Shown here piece after piece: positions 21,913-34,048 of a DNA stretch of 64,000 nt. A model generated the notes under the pieces. The model had not been told where the DNA came from, did no database searches, and worked only from the letters and a program-made list of their open reading frames with translations. The stretch's first letter is position 1. The number at the start of each line of letters is the position of its first letter. Position numbers and translations under genes: made by a program. Source of the DNA: Dysidea avara (Eukaryota > Porifera > Demospongiae > Dictyoceratida > Dysideidae); the NCBI RefSeq assembly GCF_963678975.1, contig NC_089285.1, forward strand, positions 9,162,694 through 9,226,693, written 5' to 3'.

Positions 21913-22339
21913 AATCAAACAATTAGAGCAAACACTAAATATCTCCCACATGCAGAAATAAGTCAATAGAACTTATAATAACGGAGTGAATTTGGTTGAT
22001 TTTAAGGATTTGCTTAAATTTTACATACCTAGTTCAGTACAAAGTTAACGTGTAATCCGATAGCAAAACAATTTAAGAATGATCAAACAAAAGGGTGGGA
22101 AATATACTGCGACAGAAATCAACAGGCTTATCTCAAACTGGACAAGAACAAATGTGTTACGGATTGGACTGGACCAGAACAAGTGAGTGTCTACGGACTG
22201 AACAAGTGGTTGTGTCATGCATGGACTGGACAACTGAAGCTGGACATACAGTGTTCTGTAGGGTATAGTGAAAGAAGCATCCATGCTTGGCATACAGAGT
22301 TTTATAAAAATGAAGGTGAATGTGAAGAAACAATGAGAG

Positions 22340-22590
22340 GTATTGGATCACAAAATTTGCAGGGAAAAAAGCCTTAGCTTGGTTACATGAGAGGGCATAT
22401 GGTGAAAGCCAGCCATCAATGACAGTTGCCACATTTGCCAATTGGATGAATTCAGACTTAATACCAAATGCCCATTTGCTGCCAGGGATGCTCTTTGCAC
22501 TGCTAGAAGATGGTTGCATGTACTTCGATTTTCTCCCTTAAAAGGTTTATATTTTGATGGACATGAAAGGAGAATACATTTTAAACACTT
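22340..22590 (+). pseudogene. DDE-transposase fragment (DGHER family)
   Basis: Two frames together give a piece of a transposase family that I associate with the motif KGxYxDGHER, common in fungal and some invertebrate genomes. One frame reads KALAWLHERAYGESQPSM and FANWMNSDLIP. After a one-base shift near 22495 the next reads TARRWLHVLRFSPLK and GLYFDGHERRIHF. The downstream catalytic region is absent. It lies between two 131-bp direct repeats. Confidence 0.6.
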
Positions 22591-22617
22591 ACAGCTAATT
22601 TGCAGTTAAGCATAGCT

Positions 22618-22750
22618 AGCCAGACATCAACTCCCAAGGTCACACATTTCAGTGACCTTTACAAGAGTTGATACCCAGGACTATGTTAGTGACACATGTG
22701 ACAGTGCTAGTCTATTGACTGTGGTGGACTAGTTGTCACCCTCAAAATCA
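22618..22750 (+). repeat. Direct repeat copy 2 (131 bp)
   Basis: Partner of 21780-21912 in the same orientation. The pair encloses about 705 bp that includes a transposase fragment. The ends do not have the TG...CA form, so a terminal-repeat retrotransposon is only a possibility; a local duplication is equally plausible. Confidence 0.8.
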
Positions 22751-23454
22751 CTCTGTGTGATAATGGCTCTGATGGTGAACACTAGGACCACAATTAGATA
22801 CCTACTTTAGCAGCAATGCTTGAGCAATGAGGGAAGGACCTGTATAGAGGAATGGTTGGACACAATCATACAGCATCAAGAAAATCTCTGTACCATTGAG
22901 GAAGTTTTCATGTGGCTGAATACTAAGTTACAATCATTGAGCAATAGTTCCATATTGGATTTCACTTGGTTAGCATAGTGAAATACGTTATTAGCTGTGT
23001 ATCATTGCTGACAAACCTGTACCATGTCTTCTCTTGTAAAGCTTCCCTTTGTGTTGGAGTTTTGCTTCCCTCCACATTCTTTAGAGCAAACTGTCATCTG
23101 TGTCAGAATAGATTCACGTTTATACCAAATACAGAGATCTTCACTGGACACAATTACTGATGCTATGGAGGTATCTCTACACCTTGTGTTTATCAACCAA
23201 GATTAGGTACAAGAAACGAGTAAGCATTTAATAATCTATACGTGTGCTTAAGGTTACAGTATAGTCATGGGCCATCATTCAAAAGTTTGAATGCCTATCG
23301 ATACTTTTTGAGAAGCCCCTAAAACCAATTTAGCAGCACAGAATCTTTTTAATGAAGGTGAAGCCCTTCATATTTAATGTTATTATGTAGCTACAGTGTA
23401 GCTTGAGGCAGGTGGAACACTACAATTTGTTAACAAGTAAGCCTGCACTTACCC

Positions 23455-24607
23455 ATTGGGGATGGCAGGTCAAGTTGTGTTTATAAAGATTCTCTAGAAG
23501 GTAAACTGGTAGTAGTTAAACAATTGAAGCTCTATGCACCACAACATGTGTCTATGTTGATTGCAGCTTATGAAATATTTGATCTGAACCATTGCAATGT
23601 TGTAAAGGTGGTGGGTATATGCTCCATAACAGGTAAGCCACTGTTGTTACAGTGGTTATTTAGACTTCCTGAAGTATATTTAATTGGTTCAAAAAGATGT
23701 AACAGAAGCCTGGAATGTATTGAAGAAGTTATGAGAGTTACAAGAAGAGTGGAAGCAGTTACAAGAACAGTTAGAAGAGTGGAAGCAGTTTCAAGAGAAG
23801 CAGCATAGCCCAATGAATAAACTTTCTATTGGTATATAGCTTTAAGCTAATAGAGTTAGATTAGTCTAGCCAGACAGGCCATTCATAATGGTTTTTGTGT
23901 AATCACGTATATAATTACGTGCGGGTTTAAGGGTTAACTAAACTTTACTAATTTTCTCTAATTTTTATGGTGTTGTGCTTGAACATTCGCCGATTTATTA
24001 TTGAACTTTGATAGTAGCTTACCTGAAGACCTCAGGGTTTCTGTAATAACTGATGTAGCACTTACATGACAAAGGTATCATGCACAGGGATATTAAACCA
24101 CATAACATTTTAATATGTGGGGATGTCGATGAATACATATTTAAAATTACAGACTATTAATGTGTTGGGAGTAAAATAAATGCATATACAAAAATCTCCT
24201 CAAGATCACTATCAATGAAACAGTTAATGACACCTGCAGAGTTGCTAGGCAACAAACGGGTGTCATAATGAAAAAAAACTATGGCCAGTGACGTTTACTG
24301 TTTGGGTATCCTGGAGTATGAAGTGATATTGTGCTTGAGTTCTTGGAAACATGTGAGCATTGATCTTATTGACCGAGTTAAACATGGGCACCGCCCTTCT
24401 CTTCCTCACAGTACATCAATAGCTATAGCTAGCACACTTCAGAGGTCTTGGCAACACAACCATGCTTTGAGGCCACCTGCCTCAGAAGTGTCAGCGCATT
24501 ATTTGACCGGCGATGCCCTATGGGACATGCTAAAACCCAGACACTGTAGTTTTGTATCCTATGTGTTTAGCAAAGTTAGCTCATTCATTTCCCAAGATTT
24601 ATATTAA
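23455..24607 (+). pseudogene. Protein kinase pseudogene (TKL/TK-like)
   Basis: An N-lobe at 23455-23679 has a glycine loop (IGDGRSSCVYK) and the ATP-binding lysine in LVVVKQLK. It continues through AYEIFDLNHCNVVKVVGIC. The C-lobe resumes at 24062 with LHDKGIMHRDIKPHNIL (catalytic HRD present). The metal-binding DFG position reads TDY, immediately followed by a stop at 24158. Then come PAELLGN (degenerate APE), double stops at 24266-24271, and ASDVYCLGILEYEV (subdomain IX). Between the lobes lies an Arg/Glu/Val repetitive stretch in place of the hinge. The loss of DFG and the stops make it non-catalytic. Which kinase it derives from cannot be told. Confidence 0.7.
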
Positions 24608-25139
24608 CATATTTGTATCTCTGCTATTTCCATGGAACTCCAAGTGGCAGCCGATATGGTAGTGAAATATATTGCATCTTGTCCAGTTTTCGTTTTTGTG
24701 TAGATGTAGTTATTTCCTTCAACACAATTAGTTTACCTAGTTAACAGTGTTTACCTACTGCTGCTGTAATTATTGTTTCAAATCTGTAAAATTCAAAGAT
24801 ATATAAGATGAGTCATTAATAGCTAATTTATTCAACAGTGTACACTGCATCAGTAGTGATGAACAAAATAATGTATATGGAACTTGGGATTAGGCTAAGA
24901 ACAAACTGAATTAGTACAACCTTATTTAAAGAAGTTTATTCTTAAGCTTTTATTTGAATGTGTTGTCTCGTCCTATTTTTGACTTGTATAATTCTGACAC
25001 ACTTACCATGGGACACAGTCTGTTGATCTGATAAAGGTATGTGCAAAATTATTGGTCACAACTATGCTACAAGTGTGAGAAGCTATTACTTGAAAGTGAT
25101 AAAAAAATTAATAATAATATGCCTTGTTTCATACAGATT
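24608..25139. other. No supported feature
   Basis: AT-rich flank downstream of the kinase relic. Nothing coding or repetitive could be supported. Confidence 0.35.
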
Positions 25140-25890
25140 CTGGAAATCTAAAGTTTCACTTTATTTTTGTTTCAAGTAGTGTGTAAGATTTAAAGGGGTT
25201 TCTTGAAGTCCCTGGAAACCCTCCTGGATGCACCAGTGATTAACTGACCACCTGGAAAATTACCTACAACCTATATAAAGGAATTCGCCAATGTTGAACT
25301 TCTAATTCAGGCCAACTCGATCAAAGATTGTTTTGACTAGGAAAATACAAACCTGATGCTGCATGTCAATGCTCATAAAGTTCTTACATGTGCTTGCACA
25401 GATTAAATCGATCAATGGTGTTATGGAGAATACTTCATGGTTCAAAAAGGATTGGCTTTACTATGGTGGACAATTTAGAAGAAATATCAGTGACAACTTA
25501 TGACAAAGACCTCGAAGGGGCCAACAGTTGTAGAAAAGAGATCTCCAGCAAAAAATCATAAAGAAAACACAGAAGTCAACGTATAATTGTACTGAAATAC
25601 AGTGTAGGGGGTAGAGTGATTGATTTTGATGGTGTTTCATTTACCATTAGACAGAAGAGGGATTTGCACAGTCAGTTTGGCATTCACTATTATCCTCAAA
25701 GTGCAAACAGAATTTTCCAGGAAGGAGACAGATAAACCACCAGCGAATGCTGATAAGGACAAAGAAAGAATAAATGTACAAGGGAAACTAAAGATTGCAT
25801 GGATGTTCAGCTGTCATGATTACTAGTTGAAGGAAAATCTATGGAGTCAAACACCAAGAGGCAGCACATAATAGTGTGTAGGCATTATCT
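25140..25890 (+). repeat. Duplicated segment, copy 1
   Basis: About 750 bp recurs at 26871-28720 in the same orientation with clear but imperfect similarity. Shared landmarks include TTAAAGGGGTTTC, GCACCAGTGATTAAC, GACCACCTGGAAAAT, CTATATAAAGGAATT, AGATTGTTTTGACTAGGAAA, GTAGGGGGTAGAGTGATTGA and AGTTGAAGGAAAATCTA. No coding potential is recognised. This copy lacks the MITE found in copy 2 and so preserves its empty insertion site (TGGAAAAT at about 25253-25260). Confidence 0.8.
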
Positions 25891-26532
25891 GCTGAACTAC
25901 TTGATATGATAAAGTAATTTTGGGAAGATGTCTGTCCGTTTGCTGTTGAATTAATAGCCAATAAGGATTCACATAGCTATATGTATCCATGATACACTGG
26001 ACATGAGTCAATTGTAACTTATTAAAGGATGTAAGCTGCAGTTAGCTTCTACATAGTGCTCCTGTGGATGCCGTCCCAGTAATATTAAAATTTCTCTGTG
26101 GGGATAATACGCTCAGACTTCTCTGGATTGGCATGCACCTCATACATACTGTAGGGCTAGTCTGCACTTATTAAGGTGGCACTGAACCGATTAAGGGCAG
26201 CCGTACAAAATTTATTGGACAATATGTTAGTGGTAATGCGCAAACAAACGCGGAATCCATAGACCACAGTAAAGCATCTCATTGTAGTCTGGCGTGGCCA
26301 GCTGTGTTGCAGGGAAAAGGGGGGACCATCCAGCTACTGTTGTTGATACAACTAACGTAATTCACACTTTAAAACTATTAGCTTGTCACAACTCTGGTCA
26401 TCGCAGGGTTACTGATATACGGAGCATGCACTGACTAGCCACACAGTGTTCTAGATCTCTCACGCTCATTACTTCATCTAAGCTGCTCTTCTCCATTAAT
26501 GATTGCAAACTAAAGATAACGACGCCTGTCAA

Positions 26533-26748
26533 CAACATTGATTATTCGTTGTACTATCAATGTACCTTATATGGATCATCAGTAAACGACACTGATTATT
26601 CTGTGTTATCAACGACGTACGTACCCTTATATGGATCATCAGTAAATGACACTGATTATTCTCACTCTTATCAATGACATACGTACCCTTATATGGATGA
26701 TTAGTAAATGACGGTGATTATTCTCTGTGTTATCCACGATGTACGTGT
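26533..26748. repeat. Minisatellite, about 60-bp unit
   Basis: About three and a half diverged tandem copies of a unit containing CTTATATGGATCATCAGTAA, GACACTGATTATTCT and a GTACGTACC-type end. It lies between the two copies of the duplicated segment. Confidence 0.75.
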
Positions 26749-26870
26749 AAGTTTTTCGATTTTTGTCATAGTTTTTGTGCATGAAACATGCTACGAAAGT
26801 CCTGCTAGTGTGGGGCTCGCTCAGGCTCGCCCCAATGATATAAAATTAAATGTCCTGTTTTATGACAGAT

Positions 26871-28720
26871 TCAGGAAATCTCAAGTTTCAATTTCTTTTA
26901 GTGTGTAAAACTTAAAGGGGTTTCAGGTTTGAAACCCCCTGGGTGCACCAGTGATTAACCGACCACCTGGAAAATGGGTAGGCAAAAACAGTGGACCCAG
27001 GGACCAAGGACAAGACTCTTATTGAAATTTTATACCCTTCACAATATTCTATACTTACAGGAGTATACTAGGTACCTTTGCAAGTAGTCTTGCATGGCCA
27101 ATCCACTTTTCCCTGTTACTGTGTCTCAAACAATGCTTACCTGTAATTTAAACCAATTAGAAATTGTAAGCGCCTTTGAAAAAGTGTCTGAAGTTGACTG
27201 CATTTATAGGCCACTTGCCTGCTGCACAATGAGCATACTAGTGAGTGAGCATACTAGTCTATTATCATGTCGACTCGCCACTAAAGTTTAGAAACATTGC
27301 GCAAATGCACCACAATGAATGAAGTCTGGTTGAATGTCGAGCTGTTGGACTGAAACTTGCTTAGCTATTAGCCAATCGCTATTTCCCAGTGAATATTGCT
27401 TTATCTATTGCTATTACTTTAGTAGCAAGTCGAAATAATAGATTAGTATGCTCATTATGCAGCAGGTGAGTGGCCTACAGCTTTAGACACTTTTATCAGA
27501 GGTGAATATTACTAATTGGTTTAAACATCGTGTGAGACACTGTGACGGGGGGAAAAGTGGATTGGTCACGCAAGTATACTTGCAAAGGTTAGTATAGAAA
27601 GCAGAAAAAATTCCAAGAGGAGTTGAGTCTCCAGGTCCCTTGTTTTTACCTACCTATGGAAAATGACCTACAACCTATATAAAGGAATTTACCAATGTTG
27701 AACTTCCAATTCAGGCCAGCTCGATCAAAGATTGTTTTGACTAGGAAAATACAACCTGATACTACCACGCATCCTCATAAAGTTCTTATATGTGCTTGCA
27801 CACTAGGTTTAAAATTGATAATGGTGTTATGGAGAATACTTCATGGTTTAAAGAAAGTTGGTTTGACAATGGATAATTTAGAAGAAATATTAGAATGTCA
27901 CAGTGACAACTTATGACAAAGACTTCGAAGAAGCCAACAGTTGTAAAAAGAGATCCCGAACAAAAACTCATAAAGAAAACACAGAAGTCAACGTATAATG
28001 TACTGAAATACAGTGTAGGGGGTAGAGTGATTGATTTTGATGGTGTTTCATTTATCATTACACAGAAGACAGATTAGCACAGTCAGTTTGGCAGGCACTG
28101 TCATCCTCAAAGTGCAAACAGAATTTTCCAAGGATAAACCACCAGGGAATGCTGATAAGAAAAAGAAAGAATAAGTGTACAAGGGAAACGAAAGATCGGA
28201 TATTCAACTATCACTCTTAGTAGGGTTGGGAGACAATTTAGATAAAATGCCTATCGAGATAATTTTCTATTATTGTGATAAAGATAACTGTTTTTGTTTT
28301 TTTTTACTATCGAGATAATAGTAAACTTCCGTAAGTTCTACTCTACTGCCAACTCAACTTATAGACTGTTTTAAATTACTTTCAATGTACAGCTACTTGC
28401 TAAACTAACCTTAGATGATCTATATACTAATGTATGATATGAAAGTGTAGTTATATTGTTTTGTGCAGATCACTCCTTAAATCATTAGAGATAAAATTGG
28501 TCTTCATTAAATTTTAAGCATTTTCATTATCCCACAGCCCTTATTCTTATCAGGGATTATACACTGTACTCTGTTTCCTGAGTAGAGTTGTTCATCAATG
28601 CCGTCAAAACAATTAGCAGTTAACAAGTAGGTATGCTTAACCAGTTGAAGGAAAATCTACGGAGTCAAATATCAAGAGGTGGCACATAACAATAGTATGA
28701 AGGCAATATCTGCTGAGGGG
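26871..28720 (+). repeat. Duplicated segment, copy 2 (interrupted)
   Basis: Second copy of 25140-25890. It is split by a MITE (26976-27656) and by a further insertion or divergent stretch at about 28210-28635. The tail motif TTGAAGGAAAATCTA reappears at about 28644, and a block like CTAGCTACTGTTGTTGATA is found after both copies (26331 and 28775), so the original duplication was longer than 1 kb. Confidence 0.75.
26976..27656. mobile_element. Fold-back MITE with 8-bp target duplication
   Basis: A 681-bp element flanked by TGGAAAAT on both sides (26968-26975 and 27657-27664). The ends are GGGTAGGCAAAAACA and, on the other strand, TAGGTAGGTAAAAACA. The inverted similarity continues inward for about 300 bp (for example GAGCATACTAGTCTATTAT against AATAATAGATTAGTATGCTC), making it a long imperfect palindrome. 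The uninterrupted paralog at 25253 confirms the boundaries. An 8-bp duplication fits hAT-like transposition, but the family is not assigned. Confidence 0.85.
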
Positions 28721-29866
28721 GTTGGCTACAAGACACTAGTCTCAGTGCACTAACAGAACAAACTCTTACAACCGTCTAGCTACTGTTGTTGATATATGCT
28801 AAATTAAAGCATCACAGGCCTTATATTGACAGTTGTGAGGTTTGTAGTTTGAAGAATGTGTTTCTAGTTTGTGGACAACATATCAAACTATTATATCTTC
28901 CATATTGTATTTCCACCAACAATATTAGAGATGATGCAATATAGTAATGTGCAGCATCTTTGTCTATAATCAACCCGGTTAGAGTCTGACCAACTGCAGA
29001 AAGTAATGTGACAATTATACCCACATTACGAATAGTGCAGAATTACTATATTTATATGCTATGTGTGTTGACATGTATAAGTAAGTGCTGCCATAAACTA
29101 TACCAGAGGTAGTGGGGAGTTCCATCTGGTTTTCCACTTCGACTGGCTCAAGATGTCTTGAGAGCCTCTCTTGGTGACCAAACACAGCCACTGCAGACTC
29201 TGATAGGACCGATGAATAGTGGATGCCAAAATAAAATAAAAATCACAGAAAACTTTGTAACATGTGAAACTTCACCCTGATATGCCAGCAGCTATGACTA
29301 TTATTCTTGTTGACTTAACACAGTTTCAGGTATGTCTCTATGACTGTAACCTTGATGTTTTACCAAAACTGCTTTCAACCAAAAACAGACTATCAAGAAG
29401 AGCAGTCCTACTTTAGTGGCTAAACACACAGGTAATTGCATTTGATCAGTTTGATGTTCATCCTATTTCATGTACATCGTCCCTCTAATATCTGAACTCA
29501 TTGAGCCCATTGGAGAAGTCATCTGATCCTTTCTTCTGCCCACACTGTTAACTGAACAGTAAGTTGGAGAAATCATTAAAATAAAAGCTGTATAGATTCA
29601 CTCAGCAAGAATCTCAGCACTCTCCAGTCCCTCGTCTAGTCTTCTTTTTGAACAACCTACACACGAGCCCATGCTAACAAGCACATAGCAACCACTTCAA
29701 TACTACCTGATCTATTTACTGTAAATTTTTATCCTCACACTGTCCCTACAAACAAACCATCACTTTCAGCCATGGACAAGAAATATAGCATAGTCATGTA
29801 TGGCATTCAAGAAAAGTCAATCAAAAAAACTACAGAAATTTTGTAGTAACTGACTATTTCAGTACC
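28721..29866. other. No supported gene
   Basis: AT-rich sequence with short frames only. I see no domain, splice pattern or transposon terminus that can be supported. Confidence 0.35.
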
Positions 29867-30890
29867 ACCATGCACTATGGTTGGTTGGGAACAGAGTGTT
29901 GTCACTGGCTCTCCTTGGACAATACATCAATGATCCTACAGAGTATGCTGCAGCTTGTGGGTCACGTGCTGCATTTTCAGGGGAGAGTCATCAGTATGGT
30001 TTGGCATCTGTCTTGGTATCAAAGTGTACAAAATGCAACACTATCTTTTGGCATCACACTGCTGACAAGGTGAAGCAAGGTTGAACAAGTAACTACTCCA
30101 CCAACATATAAGCTGTCTTAGGACACATTAGTACATGCTGTCACTGAAGTAGTGGATGGTGGCTGGATTACAAGAGGGCACACACCATTGACTGCCAAGT
30201 CAGGGGTTGGTGTGATCTTTGGTGCAGCCACCAAGAAACTGCTGTATATTGGTATCAGGAACAAATATTGTGCAGTCTGTACCATTTATGAAAGGAAGCA
30301 GTCTCCAACTCCCGAACACACCTGCTTTAAGAACTGGAGTGGCTCATCCTGTGCAATGGAAACTGGCATCATTGTTGCAGGTTTCAAAGAATCATGGAAG
30401 ATGCACAGGGTGAGGTACATTTGGTTAATTGGAGATGGTGACAGCTCTGTGCACCATGCTGTACAGTTGGAAGTTACATCATATGGTCGTGACGTTGAGA
30501 AGGTTGAATGTGCCAATCACACAGTGAAGTGTTTCCACAATCGGTTGGAGTCACTCTGCAATAGCCACCCTTATTATTGAGGGTGCTTTGGACTATCACA
30601 GACACGTATGAAGAGGATCACTCATGGAGCTCTGTATGTCACCAAAATGCACAGTGCCACTGGTGATGTTGATGCTCTTTGTTGTGATCTGAGGTATGGC
30701 ATTTGTCATTATTTTGGTGATCACCGACAATGCAGTTCCATCTTCTCTAAGCAATCAACTACAGGAGAGATGGGTAATGCACAAGAAGCACTGTCTCTCT
30801 TATTATCATCTTTACGTACAGATCCATTGACTGTTGCAAAGCTGCCACCAAGATTAGTTTTTCCCATTTAGAGAAAATCGTTGATGAGGC
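29867..30890 (+). pseudogene. Mutator-like transposase, broken
   Basis: The central frame (30152-30580) reads DGGWITRGHTPLTAKSG, GVGVIFGAATKKLLYIGIRN with KYCAVC, then NWSGSSCAMETGIIVAGF, YIWLIGDGDSSVHHAV and VECANHTVKCFHNRL. This is the metazoan Mutator-like transposase pattern (the family I know as Pfam 'Mutator-like transposase', with its GDGDSSV and ANH motifs). An upstream frame (29881 on) gives CGSRAAFSGESHQYGLASVL, joined only by frameshifts and stops at 30082-30150. Downstream, after the stop at 30578, a third frame reads DHRQCSSIFSKQ. No terminal inverted repeats were identified. Not functional as read. Confidence 0.75.
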
Positions 30891-31969
30891 TTTGGACTCT
30901 GTCAGTCTTGAATTGATCAGAAAGTACTTTAGAAAAATTAGAGAATAGTACAGAGCATACAGAGAGGGAAACACACTGGGAAAAGAGATGCAAACAATTT
31001 AAAAATATTTAAAAGTCATTGCAGAGTGACAGAATTCGCAACATCATAACTTGATTTTTATTGAGAAATTTAAAAATCTGGTAAACAAGTTTTTTAGTTA
31101 TCTTATGTACTTCATATGTGTGTAATGTGAACATGATTAATTATTGATTAAACCTCAAATGTCTATTTAAATACAAGCATGCAATAATGAAAAACTGCCC
31201 ATAACTTCTGAATGAAACAAAAATCGTAAAATCTGGTAAAGTTTGTTACTGGTGCAAATGTGATGCAGTGTACAAACTTTCAGCTGCATGTGATAAGGGA
31301 TAATGCAGAAATGACTATTAAAGTAAAATCACCAAGTTTTACTTTAAAGCCATATAGCATACACCACTAACAATTACATGGCTTCAATATCAAAGACCTT
31401 TGAAGTATGATAACAAGTGGGTGTTGCATATTGTGTGGGAATGGTGTAATTCTAAAAATTATGTGAATTTTATGGTGGCCCCCACTATATCTTTGCATAA
31501 CTAAAATGTTGTTAGAGAGGCTATGGAGATCCGGAAATTCCAGGATATAATTATACAACGTACCTCTAAATGATAATACTGTTTGTTCACACTTGCCCAT
31601 TGACGTTATCAACAGCAATATACTGTCTAATATACTGTCACAGAAGACGAAATGGTTTCGAAAATGAAGCTATCCTTTTCTAGGAGATATCACTGGATAG
31701 CCACATGTAAGCAGTATTATATGCAGATGATATGTAATATTCTGAATTATTCATATAGTTTTTAATGAAATTGATTAGTACCAGATGCTCTAACAATAAT
31801 CGTGTGCCCCACCTATTACAGTTCCATTTTGTGATACTAAGGTCAGACCATCCAATGAAACACTGGCTGATATTATGCAGCAAAGATAGTTGAACTAACA
31901 CTGACTTGTGTTTTCCTCTAAGATAAGTGTTAGCACACTGTGCCTACAATTTCCACTGCACACATGCAC
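30891..31969. other. No supported gene
   Basis: AT-rich non-coding sequence. It may include the 3' flank of the Mutator-like relic, but no inverted repeat partner was found. Confidence 0.35.
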
Positions 31970-32228
31970 TCAGTGAGTGAGCGAGCACGTACACACACAC
32001 GCACACACACAAAGCAAAGCCAACGGCAGCCATAAGAAACTAAGCTATTGCTGCCTAGCAAACCAGCACTGGGATGCCTGTGCACCACTCAGGCGCTTGA
32101 GCCTTGTGCAGGCAAATCCTCCTGGGGCAAAGCTAGTAACCCACAGGAGGACTGTCCAGGTCTCACATAGAGAGGTCGCGGAACCCAAAGTTCCACGACG
32201 ACCTCAACACTGCTAAACGAGCCAAATG

Positions 32229-32476
32229 AGGCAGCATAGCCAAGTGGTTAGGGCATCTGCCTGGTGATCAAGGGATCCCAGGTTCGATTCCCAGCTATGC
32301 CATTTTGGTGTTGTTGGTTTCCTTGACCAAGAAATTTTCCTCACATTGCTCCAGTCTACCCAGCTGTTTAAATGGGGACCTGGTTGCCTCATGTCAACTG
32401 GGGAAGCAGCCTACCTAGCTGTAACATCAATGGGTACCTGGTATTAACTGGGGAAGCAAATGCCCAACACACACAC
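32229..32476 (+). mobile_element. tRNA-derived SINE
   Basis: The head is tRNA-like, with an A box (TAGCCAAGTGG at 32237) and a B box (GGTTCGATTCC at 32281), so transcription by RNA polymerase III is expected. The body contains TTTCCTTGACCAAGAAATTT, CACATTGCTCCAGTCTACCC and AAATGGGGACCTGG, which resemble conserved central domains shared by distant metazoan SINEs. The tail ends in a CA-rich repeat near 32476. The acceptor-stem halves do not fold into a standard tRNA, so it is not a functional tRNA gene. Flanking duplications are not clear. Confidence 0.75.
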
Positions 32477-32777
32477 ACAAATTGACACATGCATGATCAC
32501 TCACATGATGATGTATCTGCATAGGGTATGCATAAAAAATAAAGTTAACGTAGTATACACGGAACTAGGATTGTAGTACAAAATTTCTAGTCATACTACA
32601 GTATGATGTAGCTCATAGTATGGCTCATACTACATAAATAAAAATGCATGTACTACACCAAAATTTTTTTTATTACAAGTGGAATTATGGTATTGACCAT
32701 GCTGTGTGGAAATGGCTGCTTGTGTGGCTACAAAAGCCCTAGAGCTTTCAGAAAAAGACTAGCACATGTAAATATAG

Positions 32778-32892
32778 TGTTGTATGTGTATATCTATAAT
32801 GCACGCATGCATATGGTGATTGTACTTTAATCAGAGTGTATTGAATAGAGTGAAGCACGTGGCTGGGTCAGGCGTTCCTCTAGTTCAGAACA
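32778..32892 (+). repeat. 5' LTR (115 bp)
   Basis: Matches 34293-34407 with a handful of substitutions. TG...CA termini. Confidence 0.9.
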
Positions 32893-32909
32893 TATTTGGT
32901 GACGAGGAT

Positions 32910-34048
32910 GGGATCATGGAGGTCTACGGGAGTTTGACTCAACGAAAGAATCAATTGAGGACTTTCGGAAAAGGTTTGAATTCTACTGTGTGGTGAATAA
33001 TACTCGTAACGATGCCGCACGACATAAGAAGGCACTTTTTCTTACGCTACAGGGACAAACAACATATGGAAAGTTAAAGGATTTGGCTAGCCCTATGCCA
33101 GTAAGCAAGCTAACACTTGATGATATCATGAGACATTTAGAAGGCCACTATCGCCCACAAACCATAGAAATAGCGGAATGATGATACCATGAGACATTTA
33201 GAAGGCCACTATCACCCACAAACCACAGAAATAGCAGAATGCTTCAAGTTTTTCAAGAGAAGTCAGCAGAATTCAGAATCAGCGGCTGAGTTTATGACAC
33301 AATTACGATGATTGGCAAAAACTTGTTAACTTTAAGCAATATTTGGAACTTGCCATTCGTGACCAATTTGTTTGTGGACTACAAGACTCGAAATGTCAGA
33401 AGGAACTACTCTGTGTTGCAGACTTGACTGCAGACCTTGCTCTACAACGGGTCAAAGCAGCTGAAGTAATTCGCAAAGAGACAGAAGGCATACAAAAATC
33501 CCACAAGGAAAACGAAAAAGGAACTGGTGGGACACACAGAATTCACTCAGCTAAGTTAGAATGCTACCGGTGTGGGAAGTCATATCATTCAGCTGCAGAC
33601 TGTCACTATAAGGATGCTACATGCCATGCGTGCCAGAAGACAGGCCACCTGGTCAGAGTATGCCAATCACGGAAAAAGAAGACCGAACTACAGTGTTCAT
33701 CTTGGAATCACTCGCATGAAATCACTAGCTCGCAGTTTCATATGGTGGCCACGGTTGGATGGAGACATAGAAGACATCTCTAAGAACTGTAATGAATGTT
33801 GCTTGATGGCAATCAACCCTCCTCACGCACCAGCACATCCATGGTTGGTGCCTCAGCAACCATGGGAGCGTGTTCATGTTGACCATGCACAGTGGGGTAA
33901 ATGGTTGCTGTTAGTGGCTATTGATGCATTTTCAAAATGGCCTGAAGTGTTTGTTGTAAGTTCTACATCCGCTTTGCAGACCATTTGCGACCCTAGCCTA
34001 ATAATGATGATCAAGATTCAGCACCTGGCCAACTACAACTACCAGTAG
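32910..34048 (+). pseudogene. gag / integrase remnant
   Basis: gag runs from about 32916 (an early frame with MEVYGSLTQRKNQL) through ARHKKALFLTLQGQTTY. It includes a 61-bp tandem duplication at 33119-33240. Two CCHC zinc knuckles follow (CYRCGKSYHSAADC and CHACQKTGHLVRVC, about 33560-33665). The sequence then passes by frameshift directly into an integrase zinc-binding region (CNECCLMAINPP) and core start (VHVDHAQWGKWLLLVAIDAF, SKWPE). The integrase stops after about 60 core residues. The complete pol region upstream of integrase has been deleted. Confidence 0.85.

Noticed and set aside
32231..32303. Functional tRNA gene
   Set aside because: A and B boxes are present, but the acceptor-stem halves do not pair in the standard frame and the sequence runs directly into a SINE body and CA tail.
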